Below are positions 6,649-8,220 of a stretch of DNA of 8,220 bases, piece after piece; within the stretch, counting starts at the first letter, position 1; the number at the start of each line of letters is the position of its first letter. The stretch comes from Gammaproteobacteria bacterium (GTDB lineage Bacteria > Pseudomonadota > Gammaproteobacteria > DSM-16500), in NCBI GenBank assembly GCA_004322325.1, contig SCTP01000203.1:1-8220 (forward strand). The letters run 5' to 3'. Under the pieces are notes generated by a model. That model was given only the letters and a program-made list of their open reading frames with translations, did no database searches and was not told where the DNA came from. The position numbers and the translations under genes are program-made.

Positions 6649-7718
6649 TAAAAATTCTTGAACGTTATATTGCCAAAACGATTACTATTGCCACCGCTTT
6701 AGTAACGCTCATTATCACCAGTGTTTTATTTTTAATGATCTTGTTAGGGGAAGTGAAAAATATGGGGGTGGGTGATTATGGCATGATCCAAGCCCTTTTT
6801 TATGTTTTTTTACGTCTGCCGAATGAGCTTTATCATTTTTCTCCCTTGTTATTATTACTCGGCAGTATTGTTGGTTTAAGCGCGTTATCTTCCTATCGCG
6901 AATTAGCCGTCATGCGCACCTCTGGTTTTTCCATTCGCCAAATCATGCGCAGTGTGTTAACGACAGCGTTTTTATTGGTATTGGCGATCAGTATCACCGC
7001 AGAATGGATGGCTCCGCATTTGAGTTATAAAGCAGAAATGCAAAAAGAAAATGCGAAAAATGCCGGTGAAGCTGTCGTGACAGCGTCAGGTATTTGGTTT
7101 CATATCGGCAATAATTTTATTCATGTTAAGCAAGTGGTAGATCGTCAATTACTCCAAAGCGTGACACGTTATCAATTTGACGATAAACATCATTTGCTCG
7201 TGGCTTACTATGCTAAGACATTAGCGTATCAAAATAATAAATGGATCATGAATGATGTGGTCAAAACGACTTTTTACAATGACCGCACGAAAAGCCAAGC
7301 CTTACCTCAAGCGCCTTGGGATTTAAAATTTAATGCCAATTTATTAAACGTCGGGTTAATTGAACCGAGTGATATGTCCTTACCTAAATTAGCGAGTTAT
7401 GCCCGCTATCTTAATCAAAATGGATTACAAGCAAGTGAATATCAATATGAATTCTGGCAGCGGGTTTTTCAGCCGTTGGTCTCACTGGTCATGATTTTTC
7501 TTGCTATTCCATTTGTATTAGGTACCATGAGCACTTCCACGACTGGCTGGCGTTTAGTGATGGGTGTGGTGGTAGGTTTCATTTTCTTTATTTTGAATGC
7601 CTTTTTAGGCCAGCTTTGTATTGTTTATCAAGTTCCCGCTGTGGTAGCTGCATCGCTGCCTTTAATCGTATTTATGTTATTCGGTATATTTTTGTCAAAA
7701 CAATTAATCAGGAGATAA
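6645..7718 (+). CDS. lptG: LPS export ABC transporter permease LptG
   Basis: Partner permease of LptF in the LptB2FG lipopolysaccharide exporter. From the ATG at 6645 the protein has 357 residues (E. coli 360) and begins [13 protein letters not shown], matching the family's (L)DRYIGKTI start. Six hydrophobic helices lie at about 10-35, 64-84, 103-122, 275-296, 303-323 and 332-352, with a periplasmic domain between (about 125-270). Family-like blocks are [15 protein letters not shown] (82-96), AEWMAPHL (119-126), G-I-W-F-H-x-G-N-N-F-I-H (149-160) and [10 protein letters not shown] (269-278). The open frame extends upstream to 6567 inside lptF, but that extension has no family counterpart, so the ATG overlapping the lptF stop (ATGA) is chosen. 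Translation is likely coupled to lptF. Confidence 0.96.
   Translation: MIKILERYIAKTITIATALVTLIITSVLFLMILLGEVKNMGVGDYGMIQALFYVFLRLPNELYHFSPLLLLLGSIVGLSALSSYRELAVMRTSGFSIRQIMRSVLTTAFLLVLAISITAEWMAPHLSYKAEMQKENAKNAGEAVVTASGIWFHIGNNFIHVKQVVDRQLLQSVTRYQFDDKHHLLVAYYAKTLAYQNNKWIMNDVVKTTFYNDRTKSQALPQAPWDLKFNANLLNVGLIEPSDMSLPKLASYARYLNQNGLQASEYQYEFWQRVFQPLVSLVMIFLAIPFVLGTMSTSTTGWRLVMGVVVGFIFFILNAFLGQLCIVYQVPAVVAASLPLIVFMLFGIFLSKQLIRR
7710..7714 (+). promoter_or_regulatory. htpG ribosome binding site inside lptG
   Basis: AGGAG lies within the last two sense codons of lptG (Arg-Arg, AGG AGA) and eight bases before the htpG ATG. This is a strong Shine-Dalgarno at ideal spacing. It fixes the htpG start and ties htpG physically to the end of lptG. 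Confidence 0.8.
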
Positions 7719-7722
7719 AATA

Positions 7723-8220
7723 ATGACAATCGATCCTCATCAAGAAAAATTAGGATTTCAAGCTGAAGTTAAGCAATTATTAGATATTGTGGTTCATTCA
7801 CTTTATAGCAATAAAGAAATTTTCTTACGCGAATTAATTTCCAATGCGTCTGATGCGATTGATAAGCTGCGCTTTGAAGCCTTATCTGATCCAGCTTTAT
7901 ATGAGACAGATTCAGACTTAAAAATTCGGGTGAGTTTCGATAAAGAAGCGAATACTGTCACGATCAGTGATAATGGAATCGGCATGAGCCGTGATGAAGT
8001 GATCGCGAATTTAGGTACGATTGCAAAATCCGGTACGCGAGAATTTTTATCACAACTGACAGGTGATCAGAAAAAAGATGCACATCTCATTGGCCAGTTT
8101 GGGGTGGGTTTTTATTCTGTCTTTATGGTGGCAGATAAAGTAACAGTGGTGACACGCCGTGCTGGTTTAGGAAGTGTGCATGGAGTGCAGTGGGAATCAA
8201 CAGGTAATGGTGAATATACG
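7723..8220 (+). CDS. htpG: Molecular chaperone HtpG (Hsp90), N-terminal part
   Basis: Partial gene: 166 codons are visible and the frame is open to the right edge; complete HtpG proteins are around 620-640 residues. The visible part is the GHKL-type ATPase domain. It has [20 protein letters not shown] (12-31), ELISNASDA (37-45, with catalytic Glu37 and Mg/ATP-contacting Asn41), DNGIGM (83-88, Asp83 contacting adenine), [10 protein letters not shown] (96-105, start of the ATP lid) and GQFGVGFYS (124-132, the glycine-rich lid end). HtpG is a cytosolic homodimeric ATP-dependent chaperone that remodels client proteins with DnaK. The ATG is fixed by AGGAG eight bases upstream, inside the lptG end. 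Only four bases separate the lptG stop from this start, so co-transcription with lptFG is likely. I found no convincing heat-shock (sigma32) promoter just upstream. Confidence 0.97.
   Translation, partial: MTIDPHQEKLGFQAEVKQLLDIVVHSLYSNKEIFLRELISNASDAIDKLRFEALSDPALYETDSDLKIRVSFDKEANTVTISDNGIGMSRDEVIANLGTIAKSGTREFLSQLTGDQKKDAHLIGQFGVGFYSVFMVADKVTVVTRRAGLGSVHGVQWESTGNGEYT

Noticed and set aside
7640..7722. sigma32 heat-shock promoter for htpG
   Set aside because: No CTTGAA-like -35 with a CCCAT-like -10 at proper spacing could be found in the end of lptG.
7803..7985. 60-codon minus-strand frame opposite the htpG start
   Set aside because: It is antisense to the conserved Hsp90 ATPase motifs; a shadow frame only.

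Overview
The window is a compact housekeeping segment of a gammaproteobacterial chromosome with moderate to low G+C. The best evidence for the class is the gene order pepA-holC-valS diverging from lptF-lptG, the arrangement around the LPS-export permeases in many Gammaproteobacteria, together with protein lengths close to those of E. coli. A short TCATTGCGAG...GGCAATCT palindrome, a type I associate with host-associated or intracellular lineages, makes a Legionellales/Coxiellaceae-like origin a reasonable but unproven guess.

Layout, left to right. (1) At the left edge, leftward, is the 5' end of a polyprenyl (octaprenyl) diphosphate synthase gene, ispB-like. (2) A 116-bp divergent intergenic region follows. 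It carries a good sigma70-type promoter for ispB and a weaker one facing yajQ. (3) yajQ runs rightward. (4) A 54-bp convergent junction holds the palindromic repeat. (5) A tightly packed leftward operon, pepA-holC-valS, has TAATG and ATGA junctions and occupies about 749-5438. (6) A second divergent promoter region of 109 bp follows, with apparently overlapping -35 boxes and a 7-bp inverted repeat. (7) A rightward operon lptF-lptG-htpG follows. lptF and lptG overlap by ATGA, and the htpG ribosome binding site lies inside the last codons of lptG. htpG runs off the right edge.

Functionally, pepA, holC and valS cover peptide turnover, replication-clamp-loader/SSB contact and tRNA-Val charging. 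LptF and LptG are the two inner-membrane permease subunits of the LptB2FG lipopolysaccharide exporter. HtpG is the bacterial Hsp90 chaperone. IspB makes the side chain of ubiquinone or menaquinone. YajQ is a small nucleotide / c-di-GMP-binding family protein.

I see no mobile element, CRISPR array, tRNA, rRNA, phage gene or defence island, and no candidate for a wholly new system. The notable points are small: the palindromic repeat, two divergent regions built alike around overlapping -35 boxes, a substitution in the PepA signature, the start-codon arrangement of lptF, and htpG attached to the lptFG operon. All non-coding stretches are shorter than 300 bases.
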